A model generated the notes under the pieces. The model saw only the letters and a list, made by a program, of their open reading frames with translations, was not told the origin of the DNA and made no database searches. From Gloeopeniophorella convolvens (lineage: Eukaryota; Basidiomycota; Agaricomycetes; Russulales), in the NCBI GenBank assembly GCA_022496205.1, contig WTXD01000005.1, positions 1-64,000 on the forward strand: 64,000 nucleotides of DNA. The letters are read 5' to 3'. The translations under genes and the position numbers were made by a program. Within the stretch, counting starts at the first letter, position 1. Each line of letters begins with the position of its first letter. Below are positions 33,554 to 44,889 of this stretch, one piece after another.

Positions 33554-35482
33554 GAGGTCATCGCCCACAACCCCGATGAGTGTGGCATGTGTAACACGTT
33601 CACGTCTCATTACTTCGCCTCAGTCATGAGGCGCGACACTTCTCTCCTGACCGCGTTGGAGACGCGGAATTCTCATATCGGTGGGCCGCTGGCCACCGAT
33701 GTTGCGAGACTCCAGCAGGAGCTCGCCATGGATCACGCCTCGCGCGATGAGCTTCGTATCGAGCTCAATCAAACCCGAGCAGCGCGCGACTAGGGCACGG
33801 CTGAACTTGACGCGCAGCGTCGCCATGAACAGGACTGGCACGTCGAGGCCATGTGGAAGCTCCACAAGGTCACAGAGGAGTGTGACAATGCGCGTGCCTC
33901 CATGATGCAAGCTCATAGCGCCGAGAGCAATGCGCACCGGGACCTGGACGACGCCCAGGACGAAGTCGAACGCCTCCGTGGCGAACTTGAGGAGGCGCGC
34001 CGTCGGCGGTCCCGATCCCGCTCCTGCTCCCATAGCACGCGCAGTCCGAGATGGCGCAAAGTCAGGCGCACGGACTCCCTGGACTCGACACCAATGGTGC
34101 TGTCCGGGGCCGAATATGAGGACCTGTATGGGGGCCCCTCGTCTTCGTCGCACCACGCCCCCGTTGTGGCCATGCCACCATCAAACCCTGTACCTGTGGC
34201 GAACCCACAGGATGATGCCATGCCCATTCCCGACCCAGCGACTTTCATGATTGCTGACTCCGACCCCGACCCACCAACAGTGGGCTCCTTACTGGGGCGG
34301 CTTGCTGAGCCGCCTATTCCTGGGCTGCAGGCCCATATGACCACCGCGCCGCCGATGACCTCGGCGGTGCCTATTCTTCGTCAGCTCGTGCCGATGTCAC
34401 CGTTCATTCAGATCGCAAAGATCTACTGCCTGCTGCCGTGCTTCTGGTATGGTGCAGGCAACGAGCTACTATTCACCGACGGATCCGCTCCGGAGAACGA
34501 CGATGGGACTATCGACATTTCACATTTCTCGCATGCCGTGCTCATAATGCCCCGTACGGGCGAGCCGGATGAACGGGGTGCGCGGTGTACCACCACCCTC
34601 GTGCCGATGGAGCGGATTGTGGGGGGAAACTCCCACATCAACAGGGCGCTGAGGCTGCCCTTAGCACTGGGGGCTTTGCCTCCAGGGGGGAAGGACGGTG
34701 TCCTGATCGCACCGAATGATCCGTCCACCTCGGCAGAGGTGGATAAATTATTCCAACGTGCACACCACGATAGCGCGGCACGCGCTCGACTGCGCAATTA
34801 CGTCGAGCATGTGCAGTTCACCCCGCCTGAGATCAGGCAGGACCCTCATCGCGATGTGCCTGCTAGATGGCAGACATTTGAGTACTCGAATGAGACGGAG
34901 CTGGCGCCACCCAACGAGCTGGGACCTAGGGTGCCGACCAAAGCGGGCAAAGCTGTGGTCCCCCTCAGTGAACCATCACACAAAGCTGAGGTATCCCAGT
35001 GGAAGGCGTGGTTGAAGATCTCGCATCTCAACTCGGAAAGGAGGACGAAAAAGGGCGTGCCCCTTTGGGTGTTCTATGGCATCCCGAGGCACAACAACGG
35101 GTACCAGACGCTACACATCGAGACGTGGTGCGAGCTACGCGGGATGATACCCAAAGACCCCAAGGCCGTGCCCAAGCTCAAGGGCCCGTTCGCGCAGCTC
35201 ACCGCCATCCTACTCTGCGTACCGGGATGGTATGGCGAGTTCCTCACCGCCCATGGCATCACCATCGCACCGTTGGGCACTCGAACCGAGTACACGGTTG
35301 AAGTCTTCGGGGATCCCCAGGACTTGACTATGACTCAAGTCGCGCGGTTCTTGGCGTCACCATAGCGCAAGCCAAGCAGAGGCGGGCGTGGGTGGCAGCC
35401 TACGTCAACATGTACATTGAGGGGAGCCCGAACGGCCCCCACATCGACCTCATGCATTCCGCATGGGACGAGATGCAGAGGC

Positions 35483-36498
35483 TGTTGAGACGGACAGGAC
35501 TCAGGACAAGAAGGACGTCTCTGATTAGATTAGATAAGGGACTCGGTGATCTGCAAGCTATCTGATCTACAATGTATATGACATCATTATGTTCTAGCCC
35601 CTAAGGCTGTACCTACTTTCGTTCCTGTTCTAGATTCTTCCGGGCTCTTCCATGACCCACATGCAGTTCCGGGTTGACCCACCTGCAGTTCCGGTCGACC
35701 CACTTTAGTTCCGCTTTCACATGGGTCTCTGGTTATCACATGTTGCTGTTGTTTATCACATGCAAACCACACTCCTTTTGTGTATATAAAGTGTTGAGAC
35801 GGACAGTGTCCTGGCGGCTCTGATTAGATTAGATATGGACCTAATGATCAAGGACTATCTTATCTTGTGTACATAATGTTCTAGACTTAAGGCTGTGCTC
35901 AGCCCCACATTTGTTTCCATGTTCTGGACTATTCTAGGGCATTCCATGACCCACCTTGTACTCCGGTACCCACTCTTACTCCGTTTCATGTGGGTCTCCT
36001 AGGCTTTCTAAGCAGTGTTTATCACATGCTATCTGTCGCTCCTTACTGTATATAAGGACCTCTTTCTTCGCCTTTGTAGCCTCAGTCTTTTGACCTTCTC
36101 TGACTGAGGCAAGTACACTACCGCTCCTTTCACTTCTACCTTATACTTACCCTACCTTGTAGCGTCACTCTGTGTCCTTCAGGTATTGCACTAATGTATC
36201 AGTCTTTTGACCTTCTCTGACTGAGCGTCACTCTGTGTCCTTCAGTTGTCACTCCACCCTCTGCTGCGCTTCAACATAAAGGACGCTGTTTTCGCCCTTG
36301 TAGCCTCAGTCTGTTGACTTCACTGACTGAGGCAAGTACTTTACTTCCGGAACTTCCGGACTTGCGCTTACCTAGTTACTTTAGCTTTGCTCTTGCTTGC
36401 CTAGGTATTGCGCCAATGACATTCAGTCTGTTGACTTCACTGACTGAGCTTTGCTCTTGCTTGCCTAGTTGGCACCCTGTTTCTGCTGCGCTTCAACA
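35483..36498 (+). mobile_element. Solo LTR, family B copy 4, itself split by LTR A4
   Basis: The two halves (35483-35791 and 36277-36498) form a complete family-B LTR. Outer flanks show the perfect TSD GAGGC (35478-35482 and 36499-36503). The insertion lies in the C-terminal part of ORF3, in frame when excised. Confidence 0.95.
35792..36276 (+). mobile_element. Solo LTR, family A copy 4, nested inside LTR B4
   Basis: 485 bp flanked by the perfect TSD TAAAG (35787-35791 and 36277-36281), which lies just after the TATA-like box of LTR B. The nesting proves that this family-A insertion is younger than B4. Confidence 0.96.
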
Positions 36499-36875
36499 GA
36501 GGCGGATCGACAAGGATCATTCCCTCGTACTCACCCACATGCAGCTGAAGATGCCCGGTCGCTACGATCCACCGCCCTTGCCTGACCCTACTCCTGCGCC
36601 CCCGGTTGACGCGTCGACCTTCAGCCCCACGGATGAGAACACCGTGGCCCTGGACGATGACGAACCTTTTCCCGGGATCGAGGACGAGGCTGGTCCAGCG
36701 GGCATGTGAGCCATGTGCCCCATGGCTCGACTCTACTATCCGGCGCACTCATGCGCCATCAATATCTATACCCCACGATGCTGGACATCGATATATATCA
36801 CCCAGGTACTGTTGTACTTGGTCATTTCCTTTCATGAGTCGACCAACCCCGTGCGCTTGGTCTGGTGGGGGAGGG

Positions 36876-37175
36876 TGTAAGGCGTGCGCCTTACCAGGCC
36901 TCCGGCCCGGTGTACCGGGCACGCGTCGCCGACGCGCACCGCGTTCGATACTGAGCTCGCAGACTTCGGTGGCGTGGGACTAATGCAACTCCTTTCAGAT
37001 TGTCTAGATTACCTAAGTACTGTACAGTTCTTCCTGTATTTAAAAGGGGCCGAAACCTTGATGGTTCGGCACCTTATATTCTTTACACAATTGACAGACT
37101 GTTCTGGTTCTATTGTGTGAAGTCTTGGGTATTTTTAAGGCCTCGCGACACGAGCCTTACGACGCGAGCCTTACA
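36876..37175 (+). mobile_element. Putative 3' LTR (family F) of the plus-strand gypsy element
   Basis: About 300 bp with inverted termini TGTAAGGC and GCCTTACA, preceded by a strong polypurine tract (GGTGGGGGAGGG). It lies 166 bp after the ORF3 stop. A TATA-like GTATTTAAAAGG occurs near 37034. There is no second copy in the window because the 5' end of the element is lost at repeat D3. Boundaries rest on termini and tract only. Between 37176 and 37375 nothing is recognised. Confidence 0.65.
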
Positions 37176-37375
37176 GTTGCATTTATAAACTACACTAAGG
37201 TTGATCAACGCTATCAAGATTGGTGGTTCTCATCAACATTGATGAGTTTCATAGACCCCAAGACTTGCATTGATCAACCTCAGGAGAATTAGATGTGAAT
37301 TGATATCAATGACAGTGATAATAGTGTTGATAATTGGTTATATATACAGATAAACTATGGTACATTTTGCTGATG

Positions 37376-37727
37376 CAAGTCCCTCACATGGATTCCCTGG
37401 TAACCTTGTCAATTGACAAAGGAGAACAGGCTTAAGGCCTTTGAGTACAACTACTATGCCTTAGGTACCATAAGAGAGAAGGTTTACATAATGTCCTAGT
37501 GTCGAGTCATACTGAGTCAGAACGGACTCAAGGTGGGTCTCCTAGGTAGAAGTACAGTAATGGTCCAATAGCAAAAGGGGTGTGTCAAGATATGTATGTG
37601 AGGGAATCATATGATGGATGAAAGATAAGCATCCCCGAGTCGTAGAGCGGAACGGAACTCGTTATCGTACAATGGAGAAAAGAAAATGGTGACTCGGAAG
37701 GGCGAACGTATCGTACAAGTCGTGACA
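37376..37727 (-). mobile_element. Truncated LTR of family C (copy 4)
   Basis: Matches family C from the AAGTCCCTCAC region to the terminal CGTGACA, with more divergence than other copies; about 190 bp of one end are missing. It is the last repeat before the gene-dense half. The adjoining minus-strand frame (37822-37728, MAVGRIERGFLRDPGVHDS) may be the start of a host gene cut by this insertion; I do not recognise it. Confidence 0.8.
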
Positions 37728-37907
37728 GCAACTGTGTAAATCCGGTCTTTCGGGGCGACGCGCACAGAGTCATGCACACCTGGATCCCTCAAAAAGCCAC
37801 GTTCAATACGCCCGACTGCCATGCCGACTGGCCTACAGAGGCCAACATGTACTACACAAACTCCGTCACCTAGACCGTACTTTCACGATCCCTCCCCCAG
37901 GCCCGGA

Positions 37908-40900
37908 TTACAGACCCGCCCAACTGAATGTTTCCTGCAGCACCACCTCACCTCTCAGCTTGATATCCCGAGAAGACGTACCGACCAAGACCTCAAATAT
38001 ACCCTTCTCGGCCACCCAGGCATGACGCCGCTCGTCGAAGAATCCGAGTGCTTCACGGTCCAGTTGGACCTCTGCGTGAGCTGCTTCTCCGGCCTTGATA
38101 GTCAACTTGACGAACCCTTTGAGCTCGCGGACAGCGCGCGGGAGGGAGGACTGGATGTCGTAGATGTAGACCTGCGCAACTTCACGGCCATCTACATTGC
38201 CCTTGTTAGTCACGTTGAAGGAAACAGTGAACCGGCCCTCGGGTTCGATTGCGGTGGTCGCAAGGTCTGCGTAGCCAAAGGTGGTGTATGAAAGACCATG
38301 TCCAAATGGGAAGAGTGGGGCTAGGTTTCGCCTGTCGTAGCTCCGGTAGCCTACGAAGATTCCCTACAACTAATCAATACAACCGGCAGGTCACTGCAGT
38401 AGTATTGTGTACCTCATTGTAAAGGATTTTTCCCTGGGCCTCACCCCGGTCGCCAAACGACGGGAAAGACGGCGTGTCCTCAAGGCGTTTTCTACAATGC
38501 CGTGAGTGACCATGCAATTTCACCAGCTAGTGACCTACGGGAATGTTAACGCGAGCTTCCCGGAAGGGTTCACATCCCCAAACAGTACATCAGCAAGACC
38601 GTTTCCAAGCTCGTTTCCCCCATAAAACGCCTGCAGAATATTAGCTAGAGCGTGAGATAGTTCTCGAAGGTGAGCACCTGAATCAGAGAATGAGCCTCGT
38701 CAGCCCAGGGTAATTCGACAGGTGCCCCGGACTGGTTTACTACGACCGTGTTGGGGTTGGCCCTAAGGATAGCGGATGCGAGCTTATTCGTCGCACCGGG
38801 GAGCCTTTATGCGATGAGTAATGTTTTTAGAGAGCAAGGCAGAGCTCATACGATAGATCAGCCCGATCGAAACCTTCGCTCTCCCACTCATGGTTGAGAC
38901 CAATGACGAGAATGGCCGCTGAAAACTGTGTATCAGACGGCCTTCTCGCGCCTTCTTTACTCAACACGACTTACCATCAGCATCTGTCGCCAATCGCACA
39001 GCTTCTGCAATTGCATCGTCCTCTTGCACTACTCGCACCGCGCCAATGCGAACACCTCCACGGTATGGGAACACAAGATTTTGTTCCACGAACTTGGCAG
39101 TACTTGCGCGCGCGCTAAGATGCACACCAACACCTGCCTGCAGCCCGCGCACGACCCCGCTGGCAGTGACAGTATGCGCGCCGAAGAAAGTGTCCGTAGG
39201 TACGGCATCAGACGTATCGAGAACAAGTTCCCCGTCGACGAAGAGGATGCCCTCGCCAGCCAGCGTAAGCTGAAGCTCCCAGTCCCCGGATTCATCAGGG
39301 GTGAAGACTGTGCTATACTAACGGGAAGAAGTGGTATGAGCGTGTATCGGTGCCATGCAGAAACGGAACATACCTGATAGTAGCAATCGTATTTCACGCT
39401 GTCATCCTGCGATCGACAATTAGACGGAGCACTCGCTCATGAATAGTTGACTTACGATGTTGTCAATGAGCATGCAGAGACTGCTGCGCGTTGGGGTGCT
39501 CCACGTTGCTGGCGAGGTCGGCTTCGCACCATCCTTCAAGAACGCATCGGGCTTCTCGTTCCAGAACTCCAGAAGTGCACCTTCCCTTCCGTCATGTTCG
39601 ATGTACCCATCCAGAAGCGGAAGGAATTTGTGGGACGTGGCGCCAACAGAATATGCGACCTCGACCGAATCGCCGAGAGACCCTTTGATCCCAGCAAGTG
39701 GTGAAACGCTCCATGATGCGAGCAGACGAGCAGACCCGCCGCCAGAGATGAAGGCTTGCTTTGCGTTCGGACCGATGACAGCGAGCTTCTTAAGATTCTC
39801 CTTCTTCAACGGGAGGAGGCCCTTGTCGTTCTTGAGGAGGACCGTGGCATCGGCTGCCGCACGACGGAGGAGGGAGCGGAGAGCGGGCGTGTCAACGCCT
39901 TTTTCGGGTCCGCTAAAAGGGATCCCAGATTCCTGCGCACGCTTGGCAAGCTCAAGAACCTTACTAGAGGATGAGCATTCTGTACCATGGCGATAAACAA
40001 AAACTCACCTTTCGCACACGAGCATCAATATCCCCAGGAAAAAGTTTCTCTGCGACCAAGGCGCGCTCTACAGCCGGCCCTCGCATGACGCTCGGTCCGC
40101 TAAACACATAAATTCAATATTAGCGACACACTTTCGAAGCTGTCGAAAACGTACGGCATCTCGAGGTCAAGCCCAGCTTTGATACTCTCGGCAGTGCTGT
40201 AGGTACCAGTCCAATCACTCATGATGAGGCCTTTGAACCCCCATTCCTATAGAAAAGGCCCTGTTATACAACTGCGAATCATTTGCCCAGTCCACAAACA
40301 TGCCTTGCGCAGGATGTCATCCAAGAGCCAGTTGTTCTCGGAGGCGTGCAGTCCGTTGACACGGTTGTAGCTGCAGCATATTTGAGCGAGATGAAAATAA
40401 ATCAGATGCGCTAGAACTGTACGCGGTCATCAATGCCCACGGCTCTGCTTCCCTGATGGCGATTTGAAAAGGCTTCAGATAAACTTCGCGCAGCGCACGT
40501 TCAGAAACCTCGCCTTCGCCGTATTTGAGTATACCGTGACATCGTCCAACGGGAAGCGCGACTCGAACTTACTACTGATAGAGAATCGCTGGAATTCCTG
40601 GTCATTGGCGACATAATGCTTGATTGTGGCCGCAACGCCGTTCTTCTGAAGCCCGCGAATATATGCGGCCGCAATCTTCCCGTTGAGATGGGGATCCTCA
40701 GAGAAAGACTCAAAGCTGCGTCCGCCAAGAGGAGAGCGCTGTGTGTTCACCGTAGGCCCGAGTAAAACGTGTGTGCCTAGCACATGATCAGAGTCGCGGA
40801 GAAGAATAAGAGAAACGGTGCGCACTCTTGGCACGACACTCTTCGGCGAGGGCAACAGCGACGTCGCGGGCAAGATCGACATCAAAAGATGAGCCAAGCC

Positions 40901-41273
40901 CTGTAGACGCTGGAAAACAGCTTGAGGGAACGCCATTGAAAACTGTGAGGACACGTTGGCTGTTCTGCTGGTTCAGAGGCACAAGTGCACGTACAGAGTG
41001 ACCCTCGAGCGCCATTTGGCCCTTGTTCATGATGGATGCGTTCAAAAGGGAACGTCATAACGTGTATCGACACATACCGTCACTCATACGGACAGGCGGA
41101 ACCCCAGCTTCTGGGATTGCGTGGGTGTGCCACCAGCCCTTGTCCGTACCGAATTAGGGTGAGGAGATAGGACTTGCAAGGAGAGAATAACTTACGTTGC
41201 CGGACAACAACTTGATCTTCTGAGAGATCGACAACTTTGCCAAGGTGGCGTCAATGTCCAGTGTCCCAGTCAT
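37908..41273 (-). CDS. GH3 beta-glucosidase with PA14 insert
   Basis: Glycoside hydrolase family 3: hydrolyses beta-glucosides such as cellobiose. Start ATG at 41273 ([18 protein letters not shown]). The order of blocks fits the family: [70 protein letters not shown], the catalytic nucleophile Asp in [11 protein letters not shown] near 40210, [13 protein letters not shown], and [10 protein letters not shown] with GGGSARL. A PA14 carbohydrate-binding insert ([15 protein letters not shown]) comes next, then the second GH3 domain ([27 protein letters not shown]), and a C-terminal fibronectin-III-like domain ([18 protein letters not shown]) to TAA at 37908-37910. Many short introns interrupt it. 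The N-terminus shows no signal peptide, so an intracellular enzyme is likely. I saw no unavoidable lesion, though every splice site was not verified. Confidence 0.92.
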
Positions 41274-42749
41274 GAGTAGGTTTTTCTTGATAGAGGGAGG
41301 CTGTATCTGATTGCGTGGACGCGAGTGGGAATGAGAGTGCGGTTACAGGGTATTTTATGCGTTTCGGATAATTCTCGGATGACATCCTGAAGCTGCGCAA
41401 CTGTCATATCTGTACGGGTCACTTGACTGCAGCAGAATGGCAGTAGAGAAGGCTGAGTAAGATTCTGGGCGCAATCTAGCTGCTGATCAGAAGTTAGTTT
41501 GGAGCATAATATGTCCACGGGGGAACGTACGTACGTGCGGGGTGTGGGCCTGAGAATCAAGTCAAGTGAACGGTCAAGGACCCGCTCATAAGACGAGTGA
41601 GCGCGGCTGGGAGAGGCCGGACCGTGCCACGTGTACAGTGCGGAACGCGTCGTGGACGGATCGGGGCTGTGCGGGCGCTGTGCATCTTGAACCGCACAAC
41701 CCGTTCGACCCCTTCCTCAACTGCACGCCCGAGTTCAATGTACAGTGCACTACGACCGAGTGGTGTGAGCTATCAGCAGGGTTCTAGGCGCACCGCGCAC
41801 CGTCTTCACCCGCGTGGCGGGGCTTCGCGCCGCGGGTCTTCCAATGAGGGTGGCGATGGTGCGCCACGCGCGCTGCACATGGACGATGAATTGTTATCAT
41901 CTGTTAGGTTCCCGTGGTAGAATTCCGAGTAGGAAGCAGGAAAGTCGCACTTGGAGGGGGTGCTTCATGCAGGTAGAGAGCAAGGGGCATTGAGGCGCGG
42001 CGCGACGAAACCAAGGAGCAAACACACCTGACACCACGGATAGTTTTGAACATCGGGCCATTCCAATTTCAAGGCATGTGCATAGGGACTTGTCGCTGTG
42101 TAGTGCACATGTCCGTGCGCCGGCTGGCCCAGATACAAACTGTAGGGATAAACCGGCGTAGAATTTCGGGGGTTTGGGGAGATCAGGAACACAGGTAGCA
42201 GTGGAGTAGCGGCGCGCGCTGGGGGTGTTGTAAGATATGCACCGTCGTTGCGAGGTGACGGCGCGGAGTGGAACTCAGAGGCAGACAACGCGTGGCAGCC
42301 ACGTGTCCCGCGCGGGACGGGGTGACATTCGACCCCGGACTTCCGATACCACCGTTTCTGCCAGCCTCCGCCTCATCATGCATCATGCATCAATCTCCGA
42401 GCCGGCTTGCACTGACCAGGGTATGCCGCCTTTCCTCTCAGCGCGAAGGTTGCACCATCATATCGCCTGATCCACACGGCCCTTCGAATCGTGCTAGGCA
42501 AACGCGCACGTGCCCAAATTCCGAAACAGCACCTCGGAGTAGGCCTTCCCACCGCCCCCAATACCGCTTCTCGTCACTGTTGGGAGGGAGTTGAGATAGG
42601 GTACTTAGAGGGACCGAAAGGATAGACTCCACGGAATGAAGAGGACAAAGCCACCCTTGTAGCGATGAGTCACGTGTGGACAGATTCGCGAATTGGTAGA
42701 TATATTCAGCCTTGCGCTTGCAAGACAGCGTTGACGACGTCCAAGGTCA
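41274..42749. other. Divergent intergenic region between GH3 and RRM genes
   Basis: It holds the upstream regions of two divergently transcribed genes. Short ORFs occur (41566-41787 on plus; 42288-41965 on minus) with peptide-like composition, but no family is recognised. The plus one (NPFDPFLNCTPEFNVQCTTT) could be a gene fragment. No TATA box could be assigned with confidence. Confidence 0.4.
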
Positions 42750-44732
42750 ATGTTGCGGTACGCCTTGACGGGCCACCATCATCCCCCGGTGCACCCACTA
42801 TGGTTTCTTCATGATCCTGTCTGCGCAGCTCCAATCAGAGCAAGGCTCTTGTCCTTATCTCGAACCGTCTCTGAGAGCGAGAACACGCCCCGACACGACG
42901 TTCCCGAAGAGCAACTACCCCATGCCTCTAGGGATAGCACAACCGCTGAGAAAGCCTCGGACACTCACCCGAGGCTGACCAGCGCCCTCCGCACCCCGGC
43001 GCAGCCCACCTCACCTCCTCCGGTGCGCCATGCACGCGCGCGCACGCTGCGTCCACTGCTCCTCCCCCCTTCCTTCTCCTCCCCCCTTCTCCCGCCCATG
43101 CCCATCTTTGAGCCGCCCACCCCGCCGCTACCCACGCCACGGTCGACGGTACTCGCGCTCGCGGGGCTCCCGCCAGGTACAACCAAGGCGGACGTGCGCC
43201 CTGTACTGCAGCGCTTCGGCGCACTTACGCGCATCCGGCTGCGAGCCAGCGGCACGCGTGCGGATGCGGTGTTTGCTGACCCGGATGCGGTCACGCGCGC
43301 GCTGCATGCGTATGCTGAGGGCCCGCTGGTTGTGCGTGGGCAGCCGGTGGTCCTGTTTCGCGGAGACGCTGGGAATGACGAAGAAGTGGATGTGAAAACG
43401 GTAGAGGAGGAAGCGAGTGAGCGCTGGGACGACGGGCGCGATGCGCTCTTCGTGTCGAGCTTCCCACGAGACACTCTGCGCGAGGACGTGCGCGACGCGC
43501 TCGAGCGGCTCGGGCACTTTGACGAGTTCATTATGCGTACGCTGGTTCCCCATATCCCCTCCTGCATAGGCTGACAAGCGTGTTCCGCAGGCCCGGGCTC
43601 ACAGTACGCGCACTTTCTGTACTCGAGCCCCGAGCGGGTCGACGAAATTCTGGCTGTGCACGCGCGCTCGCCGGTCTCGCTGCACGGGCAGCGGTTGCGC
43701 ATCGAGCGCAGCACAAATCGTCCATACAGTCCGCGACTTCCATCCGCGGAGGCGGTCACGGAGCTCGAGCCGCCGATGAGCGCCGCTGAGGCGCGCGACA
43801 CCATCGATGAGCTGCGGCGGACGGTACCTGGTTGGCGTGGTGCATACGCGCCATCCCGCGTACTGTGGATCGGGCGGCTTCCGCGTGCCATGCCCGCGGA
43901 CGCGCTCGCGGCGTTCTGGGCCCGCCTCGGGACGGTGGTCGACGTGCGCACCTGTGCGTTCTTATTCCCTTTATTCTCTCCGTCGCTCGTACCTGACGTG
44001 GATTTAGCATACGATGGCTTTGCGCATATCGAGTTTGCGTGCATCGCTGATGCACTGCACGCTGCGCGGCAGGGCGCACCGCACGGATTCGCGCACTCTG
44101 GTCGGCTCCTCGCGGTGGATTTTGCACCGTGGGTGTTCCACATAGGCGTGTCGTACCGCTCGGCGCACATCGTGCGGTGGCCGGCGGACCGCAACCGTGA
44201 CGCGCTGCTTCGCTGGGCATCGAAGCACAACGCGCCGAAGCCTCACATGGCGTATGTGCTCCCGGCGGCGCGCGGCGCGCAGGACGGTATGCGCAGCGCG
44301 CTGCTGTGGTACCGCCGGGTGGACGACGCGCGCCTGGCGGTGCGTACGCTCGCGGGGACGGGGGCCGGGGTGGTGCTCTCGCGCGCGACGTTGGTACCGC
44401 CGAACCGGCTGTGGCTCTGGGCAGCGGAGGATGAGGATGGGGAGGAGCCGGAGGAGTGGGGTGGCCTCGGGTTTGGCGCAAACCGTTCGGTTGAGCGTCA
44501 CGCGCGGCGTGCGCGCCGATACACGCCCGTTGAGGAGCTCGGGACACGCGGCGGACGGGTGTCGCCCGTAGCGCGCAGGCATGATGGGCGGGTCCGAGAT
44601 GCAGCGGCTGTGTTGACGGGTCAGGAGGGCGAAGAAAGGGAAGAGACCGGAGTGCCGTGGCCTGAGCGCGAGGTGACGCGCGCAGCGACGCCCCCGCGGA
44701 AGCGATCCGGGTTGCTCCAGTCGATCGCGTGA
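42750..44732 (+). CDS. RNA-binding protein with three RRM-like domains
   Basis: The frame runs from 42750 (or from the better-placed ATG near 43096, MPIFEPPTPPLP) to TGA at 44730-44732. Introns are 43537-43590 and 43954-44007. RRM1 begins TVLALAGLPPGTTKADV and includes RADAVFADPDAV. RRM2 begins DALFVSSFPRDTLREDV and continues after intron 1 with QYAHFLYSS. RRM3 begins SRVLWIGRLPRAMPADAL and continues after intron 2 with YDGFAHIEF. The order beta-1 (RNP2), helix, RNP1-like strand is visible in each, though aromatic RNA-contacting residues are only partly present. The C-terminus is basic and disordered. The extreme N-terminus from 42750 is Arg/His/Pro-rich and could be a targeting sequence or untranslated. 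GC content is high, producing long antisense ORFs that I do not accept. Confidence 0.75.
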
Positions 44733-44889
44733 CGGCCACTTCGGTTCTTCTGCGCATCTTACTTGCATCCCACCACTCATCATTACGTCGACCCGGTATA
44801 CTGTTGTCCAATAGAGCACAAAGGTACAACAACACATAATACAACGAATACATATAGATGAAAATCAAGAGCGTCCTTCTGGGAGGGTC

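Larger units (their letters stand above)
32353..36709 (+). pseudogene. Post-pol ORF (ORF3) of plus-strand gypsy element, split by three LTR insertions
   Basis: Start ATG at 32353 (MDHTHTSPMSSGLINVTEP). Removing LTR A3, LTR C3 and the B4/A4 nest, each with one TSD, joins the coding blocks in frame (TAAAPS-APPHSAMLWHY, then YNTVGE-VIAHNPDECGMC, then WDEMQR-RIDKDHSLV) to TGA at 36707-36709. Two further lesions are visible: TAG at 33791-33793, one C-to-T from Gln, and a one-base loss near 35355. The product would be roughly 900 residues: a disordered start, a CxxC motif (ECGMC), a long coiled coil (about 33700-34000), an Arg/Ser-rich patch, and a folded-looking C-terminal half (DGTIDISHFSHAVLIMP, VPLWVFYGIPRHNNGYQ, TAILLCVPGWYGEFL). 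Such proteins are common uncharacterised agaric repeat genes. No membrane segment is evident. Confidence 0.7.

Noticed and set aside
42965..44868. Long minus-strand ORFs (421 and 370 codons) opposite the RRM gene
   Set aside because: They are shadows of a GC-rich coding strand; the plus strand has RRM motifs and closed splice junctions.
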